Under the pieces are notes generated by a model that was not told where the DNA came from, did no database searches, and saw only the letters and a program-made list of their open reading frames with translations. Of a stretch of 52,761 nt of DNA, positions 8,117 through 16,972 are shown one piece after another (position 1 is the first letter of the stretch; each line of letters begins with the position of its first letter). This stretch comes from an uncultured Alistipes sp. Its GTDB lineage: Bacteria > Bacteroidota > Bacteroidia > Bacteroidales > Rikenellaceae. Made by a program: the position numbers and the translations under genes. The stretch covers positions 1-52,761 of the forward strand of contig CANBCZ010000012.1 of the NCBI GenBank assembly GCA_947367255.1, written 5' to 3'.

Positions 8117-8386
8117 CTGTAGGTGCGGTATATCGTGAAAAAAATCTAAGCTTGCCACAGTTCTCTCCTTGCACTATTTTGGCGTCAGAACGCTGCGATT
8201 AAGCCGAAGGCAGAGTGTGCTTGCACGCTATGCTGAGGCGGAGCAGTGAAGGGTCGCCGTAGGCGAGCCAATGGGGCAGATACTCCGCTCGGCATATAAA
8301 ACAGCGAAGGGCTGTACTGGAGTGTACTGCCCTTTGCTGATTTTATATGTTAGCGGAGATAGGTGCCCCGCTATCACGCCAAAATA
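8117..8386. repeat. Palindromic intergenic element, copy B (interrupted)
   Basis: The inner palindrome spans 8273-8369: GGGGCA/TGCCCC, CTCCGCT/AGCGGAG, CATATAAAA/TTTTATATG, a GGGC/GCCC stem and the GTAC/GTAC core. An outer stem TATTTTGGCGT (8175-8185) pairs with 8376-8386, ending one base before the pgi stop codon. About 80 bp (roughly 8191-8272) separates the left outer and inner arms; the same arms are contiguous in the copy near 17130-17180, so this looks like an insertion. Upstream, 8117-8145 resembles the type-II left arm (GGTATATCGTGAAAAA). The core is inverted relative to copies A, C-right and D. Confidence 0.78.
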
Positions 8387-9718
8387 TTACAGGCGAGCCT
8401 TAATCGCCGCAGTCTGCTCCTCATAACCCGGTTTCTCGAGCAGAGCGAACATATTGCGCTTGTAGTCCTCAACACCCGGCTGGTCGAATGGATTTACGCC
8501 GAGCATATAACCGCTGATACCGCAAGCCTTCTCGAAGAAGTAGAGCAGAGCACCGATAGTGCGCTCGTTGATCTCAGGAATCTCTACGCGGAGGTTAGGC
8601 ACACCACCATCGATATGAGCGATCTGCACGCCGAGCTCAGCCATACGGTTGATATCGCTCAAGCGGCGACCTGCGAGGTAGTTAAGACCGTCAAGATTCT
8701 CAGCGTCAGAGCATACGCGAACATCGTACTTTGGAGCACCTACAGAGATAATGGTCTCGAAGAGTGTACGCTCACCGTCCTGAATATACTGACCCATAGA
8801 GTGAAGGTCTGCAGTAAGGGTTACTGATGCAGGATAGATACCCTTGCCATCCTTACCCTCGCTCTCACCATAGAGCTGCTTCCACCACTCGTTGATATTC
8901 ATAAGCTTAGGCTCATAAGAACCGAGGATCTCGATCTTCTTGCCTGCACGGTAGAGGGCGTTACGAACAGCAGCATACTGAGCAGAGATATTATCCTCAT
9001 AAGCAGTACCTGCCTTTGTAGCGAGCTCAACAGCCTTTGCACCCTCAACGAGCTCTGCGATATTTACACCACCTACAGCGAGTGGGAGCAGACCTACAGG
9101 AGAGAGTACAGAGAAACGACCACCGACATTGTCAGGAATAACAAATGTAGGATAACCCTCCTGAGTTGCAAGGGTCTTGAGAGCACCACGAGCCTTATCG
9201 GTTACGGCAACGATACGGTTCTTTGCACCCTCCTTACCATAGCGACGCTCGATCTCCTCCTTAACGATACGGAAAGCGATAGCCGGCTCGGTAGTGGTAC
9301 CAGACTTAGAGGCTACGATAGTTGCGATAGAGTAGTCCTTCAGAGCCTCCATCATCTCGCCCAGATAGTCCTCAGAGATGTTCTGACCTGCGAAGAGGAC
9401 GATAGGGTTCTTGTGGCTCTTGTGGAAGAGCTCGAAAGAGTTGGTCATCGCGTCGATAACAGCCTTGGCACCGAGATAAGAGCCACCGATACCGATGCAG
9501 ATAACAACATCAGCAACCTCGCGCAGCTTTGCAGCCTGAGCGTTGATTGCAGCAAGATGAGCCTCGTCAATCTCAGACGGAAGGGTAATCCAGCCCAAGA
9601 AGTCGCTACCCTTACCATTACCTGCGTGGAGCAGCTCATTTGCAGCGATAGCCTCGCGCTTAATCTCATCACTAATTTCGATACCTGCCTTGCGGGTATC
9701 AAGCTTAATCAATTCCAT
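8387..9718 (-). CDS. pgi: Glucose-6-phosphate isomerase
   Basis: Interconverts glucose 6-phosphate and fructose 6-phosphate in cytoplasmic glycolysis/gluconeogenesis. The 443-residue length and motifs fit the short Firmicute/Bacteroidota-type PGI: VICIGIGGSYLGAKA, SKSGTTTEPAIAFR (sugar-phosphate site), NVGGRFSVLSPVGLLP and the C-terminal VNPFDQPGVEDYK. I chose the ATG at 9718 (MELIKLDTRKAG) because 26 upstream residues are A/T-rich, unlike the family, and would overlap the -7 box. Codon use indicates high expression. The gene is a single transcription unit between divergent mreB and the palindromic element that abuts its stop codon. Confidence 0.96.
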   Translation of the reverse strand: MELIKLDTRKAGIEISDEIKREAIAANELLHAGNGKGSDFLGWITLPSEIDEAHLAAINAQAAKLREVADVVICIGIGGSYLGAKAVIDAMTNSFELFHKSHKNPIVLFAGQNISEDYLGEMMEALKDYSIATIVASKSGTTTEPAIAFRIVKEEIERRYGKEGAKNRIVAVTDKARGALKTLATQEGYPTFVIPDNVGGRFSVLSPVGLLPLAVGGVNIAELVEGAKAVELATKAGTAYEDNISAQYAAVRNALYRAGKKIEILGSYEPKLMNINEWWKQLYGESEGKDGKGIYPASVTLTADLHSMGQYIQDGERTLFETIISVGAPKYDVRVCSDAENLDGLNYLAGRRLSDINRMAELGVQIAHIDGGVPNLRVEIPEINERTIGALLYFFEKACGISGYMLGVNPFDQPGVEDYKRNMFALLEKPGYEEQTAAIKARL

Positions 9719-9766
9719 AATGTGTATCTTTAGTTGGTTTAAGTATACAATCTTCCAAAATCTCTC

Positions 9767-9774
9767 CAAAGGTA
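9767..9774 (-). promoter_or_regulatory. pgi promoter -7 box
   Basis: TACCTTTG on the minus strand, 48 nt before the pgi ATG. Confidence 0.65.
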
Positions 9775-9865
9775 CAATTTTTTTGCTAAACTTCATATAA
9801 ATCGGGCAACTATTTTTTATAAAAAAATCTCACTATTTTTTGTCGAAGATTTATTTGTTTTTTAC

Positions 9866-9873
9866 TACCTTTG
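9866..9873 (+). promoter_or_regulatory. mreB operon promoter -7 box
   Basis: TACCTTTG, 58 nt before the mreB ATG. TTTG at 9839-9842 lies 23 nt upstream and is a possible -33 element. Confidence 0.68.
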
Positions 9874-9931
9874 TATCGGGGTAGCACACACTCCTAAAAA
9901 TTGAAAAAATAAAAGATAAAAAAGTATAATT

Positions 9932-10951
9932 ATGGGATTCTTTTCACTCACTCACGAGTTGGCTATCGACCTTGGTACAGCCAATACTCTTATTGTTTAT
10001 AACGACGAGATTGTCGTTGAGGAGCCATCGGTTATCGCCGTTGATCTCCAGGGAAAGTTGAAGGCTTTTGGAAATGAGGCTGCACGTTACATCGGCAAGT
10101 GTCCGGACAATCTGCGCACTATCCGTCCACTGCAGAATGGTGTTATTGCCGACTTCGATGCTACTGAGCTTATGCTCAAGGGTATGATCGGTCGTATCAA
10201 GACCACCGGTTCGCTCTTCTCCCCTTCACTCAAGATGGTTATCTGTATCCCTTCAGGCTCTACCAACGTCGAGATTCGTGCCGTTCGCGAGTCTGCAGAG
10301 CACGCAGGTGGTCGCGAGGTGGCTATGATCTTCGAGCCTATGGCAGCTGCGCTTGGTGCAGGTCTGGATGTTATTGCTCCGGAGGGTAATATGATTATCG
10401 ACATCGGTGGCGGTACCTCTGAGATTGCTTGTATCTCTTTGGGTGGTATTGTCTGCTCAAAGTCTATCAACATCGCGGGTGATGTATTTACATCAGATAT
10501 CAAGAACTACGTAAAGATACAGCACAACATCCGTATCGGTGAGCGTACTGCCGAGCTTATTAAGTGTAAGATCGGTGCTGCACTCCCTGAGTTGGAGGAT
10601 GAGCCGGAGGATCTGCAGATCAGCGGTCCGAGCGTGCTCACATCACTGCCACAGACCGTCACTCTCAACTACAGCGAGATTGCTTACGCTCTGGAGGGTT
10701 CACTTGCACAGCTCGACGAGGCACTTATGCAGGTACTTTCAGATATGCCGGCAGAACTCTACTCCGATGTTGTTAAGAATGGCATCTATATCGCAGGTGG
10801 TGGTGCGCTGATCAAGGGTCTTACAAAGCGTCTTTCAGACAAGACCGGTCTTCAGTTCCACATTGCCGAGGATCCACTGCGTGCTATTGTTCGCGGTACC
10901 AACCTCGCACTGAAGAATATGGATCGTTACTCATTCCTCATCCGAGCATAG
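9932..10951 (+). CDS. mreB: Rod shape-determining protein MreB
   Basis: The 339-residue bacterial actin that forms membrane-bound filaments and directs lateral wall synthesis by the elongasome. Actin-fold nucleotide motifs are visible: phosphate-1 AIDLGTANTLIVY, phosphate-2 MIIDIGGGTSEIACIS and the adenosine motif GIYIAGGGALIKGL, plus EPMAAALGAGL. It opens the operon mreB-mreC-mreD-mrdA-rodA. A hairpin follows its stop codon, which could make mreB mRNA more abundant than the downstream genes. Confidence 0.97.
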   Translation: MGFFSLTHELAIDLGTANTLIVYNDEIVVEEPSVIAVDLQGKLKAFGNEAARYIGKCPDNLRTIRPLQNGVIADFDATELMLKGMIGRIKTTGSLFSPSLKMVICIPSGSTNVEIRAVRESAEHAGGREVAMIFEPMAAALGAGLDVIAPEGNMIIDIGGGTSEIACISLGGIVCSKSINIAGDVFTSDIKNYVKIQHNIRIGERTAELIKCKIGAALPELEDEPEDLQISGPSVLTSLPQTVTLNYSEIAYALEGSLAQLDEALMQVLSDMPAELYSDVVKNGIYIAGGGALIKGLTKRLSDKTGLQFHIAEDPLRAIVRGTNLALKNMDRYSFLIRA

Positions 10952-10971
10952 TGTAGTCAAAACAGCGTAAT

Positions 10972-11001
10972 GGGCTGTCTTGCGGGACAGCCCGTTTTAT
11001 T
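10972..11001 (+). terminator. Hairpin between mreB and mreC (likely partial terminator)
   Basis: GGGCTGTC (10972-10979) pairs with GACAGCCC (10986-10993) and is followed by GTTTTATTA. The short, interrupted T tract suggests attenuation rather than full stop. The preceding AAAACAGCG and the GGGCTGT arm echo the left arm of the palindromic elements, perhaps by chance. Confidence 0.6.
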
Positions 11002-11006
11002 AGGGT

Positions 11007-11861
11007 ATGCACAAACTTATCTACTTCCTTAAACAAGTATACATCCCTGTAATCTTCATTATTCTGGAGATTACGGCTCTGTTGTGCTACTCCACCTCCT
11101 CGCCCTACTCGCAGTCTCGACTGAGGAGTATCAACCACTACATCACCGGCTGGAGCGGCAACATCTTTCTGCAGATGCGAAACTACTTCAACCTGCGCAA
11201 GGATAATGCTATGCTCAACGAGCGCATTGCCGAGCTTGAGAATCGCCTCAATGCCTACAAGTCGCTGCTGCCCGAGGATGTCGAGATTGGTGTAGATCTC
11301 CAGTCACACCAATATATCACCGGAAAGGTAGTGAGCAACTCACTCAACCGCCCGCAGAACTATATTGTCATCAACAAGGGTCTGTCGGACAATGTCCGTA
11401 TAGGTATGTCAGTACTCTCGCCTGAGGGTTATGCAGTAGGTTATATCACAAACTGCTCGCAGAACTTCTCGATTGCGCTGTCGATCCTCAACACCTCGTT
11501 CAATATCAGTTCCCGACTCTCCAAGGACCGCAGTATGGGTCTTGTGTCGTGGTGTGGCGGCAGCCCTCATATAGCCAAATTGACCGATGTGTCGAAGTAT
11601 GCCTCTATCAATATCGGCGATACGGTCGAGGCGATCGACTTCTCGGAGTACTTCCCGAGCGGAACAATTATCGGTACGGTAGAGAGTATGGAGATGAATG
11701 ACGAGCAGACGATGTACACCTGTACCCTGCGTCTTGCTGCCGATATTGCGCGTATTGACAATGTCATCCTTGTCGATGGTCGCGATATTGACGAGGTACG
11801 CCATCTGAAAACCGAGCCAACGCCTCCATATATGCCTATGGATGACCATTTTGACAATTAA
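11007..11861 (+). CDS. mreC: Rod shape-determining protein MreC
   Basis: A 284-residue inner-membrane protein with one N-terminal membrane segment (about residues 10-30), a periplasmic coiled coil (about 62-92, LRKDNAMLNERIAELENRL) and a beta-rich domain containing the MreC-type block IVINKGLSDNVRIGMSVLSPEG. In the elongasome it links MreB, MreD, PBP2 and RodA and activates PBP2. It follows the mreB hairpin and lies 15 nt before mreD. Confidence 0.93.
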   Translation: MHKLIYFLKQVYIPVIFIILEITALLCYSTSSPYSQSRLRSINHYITGWSGNIFLQMRNYFNLRKDNAMLNERIAELENRLNAYKSLLPEDVEIGVDLQSHQYITGKVVSNSLNRPQNYIVINKGLSDNVRIGMSVLSPEGYAVGYITNCSQNFSIALSILNTSFNISSRLSKDRSMGLVSWCGGSPHIAKLTDVSKYASINIGDTVEAIDFSEYFPSGTIIGTVESMEMNDEQTMYTCTLRLAADIARIDNVILVDGRDIDEVRHLKTEPTPPYMPMDDHFDN

Positions 11862-11876
11862 CGCCACTATCGAAAA

Positions 11877-12389
11877 ATGAAGAGAGCTTCAGAATATATA
11901 CTTTTTGTTGTCGTTGTGCTTGCTGTGCAGATCCTTCTGCTCAACAATCTCACCTTCAGCACCTATTTGGCGCCATTGGCATATATTGTATGCCTTATCC
12001 TCACTCCGCTCGGCACCTCACCGCTCAAGATGCTGCTTATAGGTCTTGCGCTGGGAGTGACTATGGATATTACAATGGGCACTATGGGTCTGAATGTTCT
12101 GGCAACCCTCCCTGTAGCATACTTCCGTCGTCCGATACTCCACTTTGCAGCGTCATATATCGATGTAGATAACGAGACAGGTGTCCCTACGGCACGTCGT
12201 CTGAGCCGCTTTCACAACTATGTTGTGGCGATGGTTCTCATACACTCGTTCATCTTCTTTGTCTTCGAGCATATGACAACTGCAAATTTCGGCTTTATCT
12301 TCCTGCGTTTCTTCTGTAGTACACTCGTAACGCTGGCTCTTACCTACTTCTTCATCGCCATCTTTACCCCTAAACTCGCCCGACGATGA
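11877..12389 (+). CDS. mreD: Rod shape-determining protein MreD
   Basis: A 170-residue, very hydrophobic protein with about five membrane segments and little conserved sequence, as usual for MreD; position between mreC and mrdA is the main evidence. It is the integral-membrane partner of MreC. Its stop overlaps the mrdA start by 4 nt (ATGA), implying translational coupling. Confidence 0.86.
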   Translation: MKRASEYILFVVVVLAVQILLLNNLTFSTYLAPLAYIVCLILTPLGTSPLKMLLIGLALGVTMDITMGTMGLNVLATLPVAYFRRPILHFAASYIDVDNETGVPTARRLSRFHNYVVAMVLIHSFIFFVFEHMTTANFGFIFLRFFCSTLVTLALTYFFIAIFTPKLARR

Positions 12390-14230
12390 ACAACCCGCGT
12401 AATGACAGATACCGCCACCAGATACTCCGCATCATAGTCTATGCCGTTTTTGGCTTCTTTGCCCTTACGGCGGGATACCTGCAGCTTATCGAGGGAAACA
12501 GCTATATTGACAAGGCGGAGAACAACTATATCCGTTACATCATCACCTACCCGCCTCGTGGCGAGGTGTTTGACCGTAACGGCGAGTACCTTATCCAGAA
12601 CAAGGTGGTCTATGACCTTATGGTCGTACCTCGCGAGGCATCGCGCAAGGGTATCGACACTGTGCGTCTTGCGACAATCACAAACGAACCGATGAAGCGT
12701 CTCAAGCGCTCGCTCAACGAGGCACGCCGCAGCTGGCGCACCGCCTCGCCTGTGGTAAAGTACCTCTCGGCAGAATCAAAGCTCAAGATGGACGAGTGGA
12801 ACCTGCCGGGATTCTATACCGTGCCGCGTACCGTGCGCCAATATCCGCGCAGAATTGGAGGTAACCTTCTGGGCAGCCTCTCGGAGGTGTCGCAGAACTT
12901 CCTTGCAAAGTACAACGAGGATGGCTACTACAGCATCCGTGACTATATCGGCGAGCAGGGTATCGAGTCCGCCTACGAAAAAGAGCTTCGTGGTGAGAAG
13001 GGTCGTATCCGCCGCAACCTCTATGCCGACCACTCGACAACAGACGAGGTGGAGAAGGAGCCCGTTGCAGGCAAAAACCTCATAAGCTCTATCGATGCGC
13101 GTCTGCAGGCATTTGCCGAGGAACTTATGAAGGATAAGATTGGTTCTGTCGTTGCCATTGAGCCCGAGACCGGTGAGATTTTGGTTATGGCATCGTCACC
13201 TACTTTCGACCCTAACGAGCTGGTTATCAGCCGCGAGCGCGGAAATAACTATATGCGTCTGCTCAATGAGCCTCGCCGTCCACTCTTCAATCGTGCTGTA
13301 ACCTCACCACAGCCTCCGGGCTCTACATTCAAGCTGCTCAATGGACTTATCGGTCTGCAGGAGGGTGTACTCAAACCGCACTACAAGTATAGCTGCAACA
13401 GAGGTTATCGTGCCGGCAATATCAAGATGGGTTGCCACGAGCACCGCTCGCCACTCGACCTTGACTATGCTATTGCCACCTCGTGCAACGCCTACTTCTG
13501 TAATGTCTACCGCAATATCTTGGAGAATAAGAAGTACGAGTCGCCAAAGCAGGGTTATGAGGCTTGGCGTAACTATGTCGAGCAGTTCGGCTTCGGCGTA
13601 AAGCTCGGCACAGATATTCCGGGCGAGCGACGCGGAACGCTTATGCACCGAGAGTACTACGACAAACTATATCGTCGTTCGTGGAATGCGCTTACAGTGC
13701 TCTCCGTATCTATCGGTCAGGGTGAGATCCTTGCCACAACACTCCAGCTTGCCAACTTTGCAGCTATTATCGCCAACCGCGGTTACTACTATACTCCGCA
13801 CATTATCAAGGCTATAGAGGGTCAGGACTCGATAGATATCAAGTATCGCACACCGCACTACACATCTATCGACCGTCGCCACTTCGAGACCATTATCAAG
13901 GGTATGTGGCGAGGTGTAAACCGCGACGGAACCTGCCAGACCGCGAAACTTCCGGGGCTCGATGTCTGCGGAAAGACCGGTACGGCACAGAACCCGCTGG
14001 GAGATGATCACTCGACCTTTATCTCCTTTGCGCCGAGAAACAATCCGAAGATTGCCATTGCCGTATATGTCGAGCACGGAGTGTGGGGTGCAACTGCCGC
14101 CGTTCCGATTGCCTCGCTTATCGAGGAGATGTATCTTACCGATACCATTACCCGCCCTTGGCTTATCGAACATGTGAAGAATCTTAACTTGGACTACTCG
14201 ATTTATGACAGGCATAGGAAGAAGAAATAG
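12386..14230 (+). CDS. mrdA: Penicillin-binding protein 2 (elongation transpeptidase)
   Basis: A 614-residue class-B PBP that cross-links new peptidoglycan during elongation, working with RodA. An N-terminal membrane anchor (about residues 12-32) is followed by the dimerisation domain (PPRGEVFDRNGEYL). The transpeptidase domain carries S313-T-F-K316 (PPGSTFK), S366-C-N368 and K530-T-G532 (CGKTGTAQ), so all three catalytic boxes are intact. It starts inside mreD and ends 7 nt before the preferred rodA start. Confidence 0.96.
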   Translation: MNNPRNDRYRHQILRIIVYAVFGFFALTAGYLQLIEGNSYIDKAENNYIRYIITYPPRGEVFDRNGEYLIQNKVVYDLMVVPREASRKGIDTVRLATITNEPMKRLKRSLNEARRSWRTASPVVKYLSAESKLKMDEWNLPGFYTVPRTVRQYPRRIGGNLLGSLSEVSQNFLAKYNEDGYYSIRDYIGEQGIESAYEKELRGEKGRIRRNLYADHSTTDEVEKEPVAGKNLISSIDARLQAFAEELMKDKIGSVVAIEPETGEILVMASSPTFDPNELVISRERGNNYMRLLNEPRRPLFNRAVTSPQPPGSTFKLLNGLIGLQEGVLKPHYKYSCNRGYRAGNIKMGCHEHRSPLDLDYAIATSCNAYFCNVYRNILENKKYESPKQGYEAWRNYVEQFGFGVKLGTDIPGERRGTLMHREYYDKLYRRSWNALTVLSVSIGQGEILATTLQLANFAAIIANRGYYYTPHIIKAIEGQDSIDIKYRTPHYTSIDRRHFETIIKGMWRGVNRDGTCQTAKLPGLDVCGKTGTAQNPLGDDHSTFISFAPRNNPKIAIAVYVEHGVWGATAAVPIASLIEEMYLTDTITRPWLIEHVKNLNLDYSIYDRHRKKK

Positions 14231-14237
14231 CAACAGT

Positions 14238-15668
14238 ATGGCACTCTTCAGTGGTGTCGATTGGTGGACAGTACTGCTCTATGTAGCACTGACACTCATC
14301 GGCTTTACTGCGGTATTCAGTGCCTCGTATGTCGAGGATAGCCAAAACTTTTGGAGCTTCTCGCACGAGTATATCAAACATATCTTCTGGCTCGGACTCT
14401 CATACTTTACAGGTCTGATTATCCTGCTGTTAGATCGTAGTTCGTGGCATAAGTGGGCGTATATCATCTGCGTCATAACGCTGTTTATCGTTCTGATGAC
14501 CTTCACGCCACTCGGAAAGACCGTTAATGGAGCTCGCGCGTGGTTGGGTCTTGGCGGTTTTACGCTACAGCCAATGGAGCTTGCAAAGGTGGGCATTTCG
14601 CTTGCTGTAGCGCGCCTAATGAGCCTCTATGGTTTCTCTGTGCAGCGCGCCAGTGACCTGATGAAGGTTATGGCAATACTTGTCGTGCCTATGGGCATTG
14701 CCGTTCTGCAGAATGATACCGGCTCGGGACTTGTCTTCTGCTCATTTATCTTTATGCTCTTCCGCGAGGGTCTGAACTACTGGATTTGTGTGCCGCTCAT
14801 ATTCCTTGTGGCGCTGCTTATCCTCTCGTTCCTCCTCACCCCGGGTGTGTTGCTCATTGCACTGATACTCATCTTCACATTCTGTGCAGGTATGCTTATG
14901 CGTAACCGTTGGAAGGCTTGCATAAACTATATTGTCAGCCTGTTCCTTGTCAGCACCCTGCTTTTCATACTGCTTGTGGTGGTGATGGGTAAGAGCTTGA
15001 ACTACTACGACTGTCTGCTCTTTACCACAGCGGCATCACTGCTTGTGGTTATTGTATATGCGTATCGTGCAAATATCCGTTCGATATATCTGCTTATCCT
15101 CTTCTTCTTCGTCTCAATTATCTGCCTGCCGACTTCGGATATGGTATTCCACCACCTCAAGCCGCACCAGCAGAACCGTATTCGTACATTCCTCGGACAG
15201 GTAGATGACAAGGATCTGCTCTATAATGTAAACCAGTCGAAGATAGCCATCGGCTCGGGAGGCTTCTCGGGCAAGGGATTTCTGCAGGGCTCACAGATCA
15301 GATACGGACTTGTGCCGGAGAAGCATACCGACTTTATCTTCTGCACTATCGGCGAGGAGTTCGGATTTCTCGGAGCGCTTGTCCTCTTCAGCTGCTTTGC
15401 AATGCTTATACTAAGGCTTATGCGTATGGGCGACCGACAACTCGAGACCTTTGGACGAGTCTACTGCTACTGCGTCGCCTCGATACTCTTCTTCCACTGT
15501 TGTATAAATATAGGTATGACTATGGGAATTGTTCCGGTGATGGGTATCCCGCTGCCGTTTATCAGTTATGGAGGTTCGTCGTTGCTCGGCTTCTCGATAC
15601 TCGTATTTATCGCCATAGCCCTCGACGCCTCACCTACAAAACACCAATCGACACTCAGAAAATGGTAA
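14238..15668 (+). CDS. rodA: Rod shape-determining protein RodA (SEDS glycosyltransferase)
   Basis: A polytopic SEDS peptidoglycan polymerase, about ten membrane segments, that makes glycan strands for lateral growth with PBP2. Family blocks are present: LQPMELAKVG, QSKIAIGSGGFSGKGFLQG, VPEKHTDFIFCTIGEEFGFLG and the C-terminal PFISYGGSSLLG. I give the ATG at 14238 (476 residues, MALFSGVDWW), 7 nt past mrdA; an in-frame ATG at 14205 that overlaps mrdA by 26 nt is the alternative and would add 11 polar residues. Confidence 0.94.
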   Translation: MALFSGVDWWTVLLYVALTLIGFTAVFSASYVEDSQNFWSFSHEYIKHIFWLGLSYFTGLIILLLDRSSWHKWAYIICVITLFIVLMTFTPLGKTVNGARAWLGLGGFTLQPMELAKVGISLAVARLMSLYGFSVQRASDLMKVMAILVVPMGIAVLQNDTGSGLVFCSFIFMLFREGLNYWICVPLIFLVALLILSFLLTPGVLLIALILIFTFCAGMLMRNRWKACINYIVSLFLVSTLLFILLVVVMGKSLNYYDCLLFTTAASLLVVIVYAYRANIRSIYLLILFFFVSIICLPTSDMVFHHLKPHQQNRIRTFLGQVDDKDLLYNVNQSKIAIGSGGFSGKGFLQGSQIRYGLVPEKHTDFIFCTIGEEFGFLGALVLFSCFAMLILRLMRMGDRQLETFGRVYCYCVASILFFHCCINIGMTMGIVPVMGIPLPFISYGGSSLLGFSILVFIAIALDASPTKHQSTLRKW

Positions 15669-15672
15669 AAAT

Positions 15673-16419
15673 ATGAAGAAGTTCCTACTCTCTTTTGCAG
15701 CGCTGCTCTTTGCAGTAGGTTGCAATAATAACGGCGATGAGCCGACATGTGAGACCGTTGTTCTCGACTTCGAATCGCTCTCTGCAGCTATCGACAGCAA
15801 GCAGTATGGCGGCGATCTGCTCTACAGCGGAAATGGTTACAACTGGCACGACGAGAAGACAAAGCTCGGCGCTACACTGCCTAACTATTGGGGTGATAAC
15901 ACCTTCTTCGGAGGCGGCATTGTTATCTCTAACTATGTTGATGCGCCAGAGAAGATAAACTACGAGCTGCAGCTGACTATCTCTGCCGAGCCTGTATCAG
16001 GCAAGAACTTCGCTATCTGCTATGTTGCGACCAACGACTGCCCACCGACCATCGAGTTTAGCGAGGGCAGCGCAACTATCGAGAGCCTCTACATCCTCCC
16101 TACGGCATATACAAACGATGTTGTGCAGAATGGTAACGACTTCTCGCCCGCAATGCCCGAGAATGGATATATCCGCCTCACTGCAACCGGCATCGGCAGC
16201 AGTGGCGAGGTTACAGGCATTGCGGAACACTACCTCTATGACGGCAGAACATTCCGTGGCTGGCAGAAGTGGAACATCTCTAAGCTCGGCGATGTGAAGC
16301 GTGTAGAGTTCCGTATGTATGAGGGTACTACCGAGGGTGGCAAACGCGTAGACTCAAAGGCTGACTATCCGACATATCCGTTCTACTTTGCAATTGACGA
16401 TATAGCAGTTCGCAAGTAG
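15673..16419 (+). CDS. DUF4465-like lipoprotein at the end of the mre operon
   Basis: A 248-residue lipoprotein with signal peptide and lipobox FAVGC (Cys17). Blocks such as VVLDFESL near the mature N-terminus, GGGIVISNYVDA, NFAICYVATND and the terminal YPFYFAIDDIAV match the layout of DUF4465, a Bacteroidota beta-sandwich family of unknown function found in surface or secreted proteins. It begins 4 nt after rodA and is followed by a strong terminator, so it is probably cotranscribed with the elongasome genes. Nothing visible shows an enzymatic role. The DUF assignment is from memory of the pattern and is only moderately sure. Confidence 0.7.
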   Translation: MKKFLLSFAALLFAVGCNNNGDEPTCETVVLDFESLSAAIDSKQYGGDLLYSGNGYNWHDEKTKLGATLPNYWGDNTFFGGGIVISNYVDAPEKINYELQLTISAEPVSGKNFAICYVATNDCPPTIEFSEGSATIESLYILPTAYTNDVVQNGNDFSPAMPENGYIRLTATGIGSSGEVTGIAEHYLYDGRTFRGWQKWNISKLGDVKRVEFRMYEGTTEGGKRVDSKADYPTYPFYFAIDDIAVRK

Positions 16420-16433
16420 TACAATGTAAACAG

Positions 16434-16480
16434 AGAGTGCCGACAATGGAGCATAGTTATCCATTGTCGGCACTCTTTAT
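16434..16480. terminator. Bidirectional terminator between convergent genes
   Basis: A perfect 16-bp stem (16434-16449 with 16461-16476) with a 10-nt loop, followed by TTTATAT. It separates the mre operon from the convergent DksA-like gene. Confidence 0.85.
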
Positions 16481-16495
16481 ATCGGTAGTACACTA

Positions 16496-16879
16496 CTACT
16501 TTCTTGCCTCTTTAGCCTCGATGCACTCTGTAGCGTGAGGGACTCTCAAAAGACGCTCGCGAGGGATCAGTTTACCGGTAGTCTTGCAGACGCCGTATGT
16601 CTTGTGCTCGATACGCACCAACGCCATCTCAAGATTTTTGATAAACTTAAGCTGATGTGCAGCCAGACGCTCAACCTCCTCCTTCGAGAGGGTCATAGCA
16701 CCCTCCTCCAACACCTTGAAGGTTGGCGAGGTATCCTCAGTATCATTATCAGCCGAACGAGTGATAGATGCTCTAAGCTGCTCATAGTCCTGACGAGCAA
16801 CAGCAAGCTTCTCATTTATCAGAGCTTTGAACTCCGCAAGTTCCGCGTCGCTATATCTAACTTTAATAGTCTCAGCCAT
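16496..16879 (-). CDS. DksA/TraR-family protein with half of the zinc cysteines
   Basis: A 127-residue DksA/TraR-like protein, a class that binds RNA polymerase through the secondary channel and adjusts transcription initiation. A helical, coiled-coil-like N-terminal region (to about residue 90) is followed by the zinc-finger-like block YGVCKTTGKLIPRERL...HATECIEAK. The usual C-x2-C pairs are reduced to one Cys each (CKTT and CIEA), so classical four-Cys zinc binding is unlikely; from memory, homologues in this phylum often show this pattern. The ATG at 16879 is preferred to the upstream ATG at 16903, which overlaps the -7 box. Confidence 0.87.
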   Translation of the reverse strand: MAETIKVRYSDAELAEFKALINEKLAVARQDYEQLRASITRSADNDTEDTSPTFKVLEEGAMTLSKEEVERLAAHQLKFIKNLEMALVRIEHKTYGVCKTTGKLIPRERLLRVPHATECIEAKEARK

Positions 16880-16900
16880 AGTTTTAAGGTTTTGTTTTAC

Positions 16901-16908
16901 CAAAATTA
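16901..16908 (-). promoter_or_regulatory. DksA-like gene -7 box
   Basis: TAATTTTG on the minus strand, 21 nt before the ATG at 16879. Confidence 0.55.
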
Positions 16909-16972
16909 AAGATAATATTTGAGATATGCAAATATCGGGCTAAAAATTTATGTTATTAGCTGTTAGACTCTC

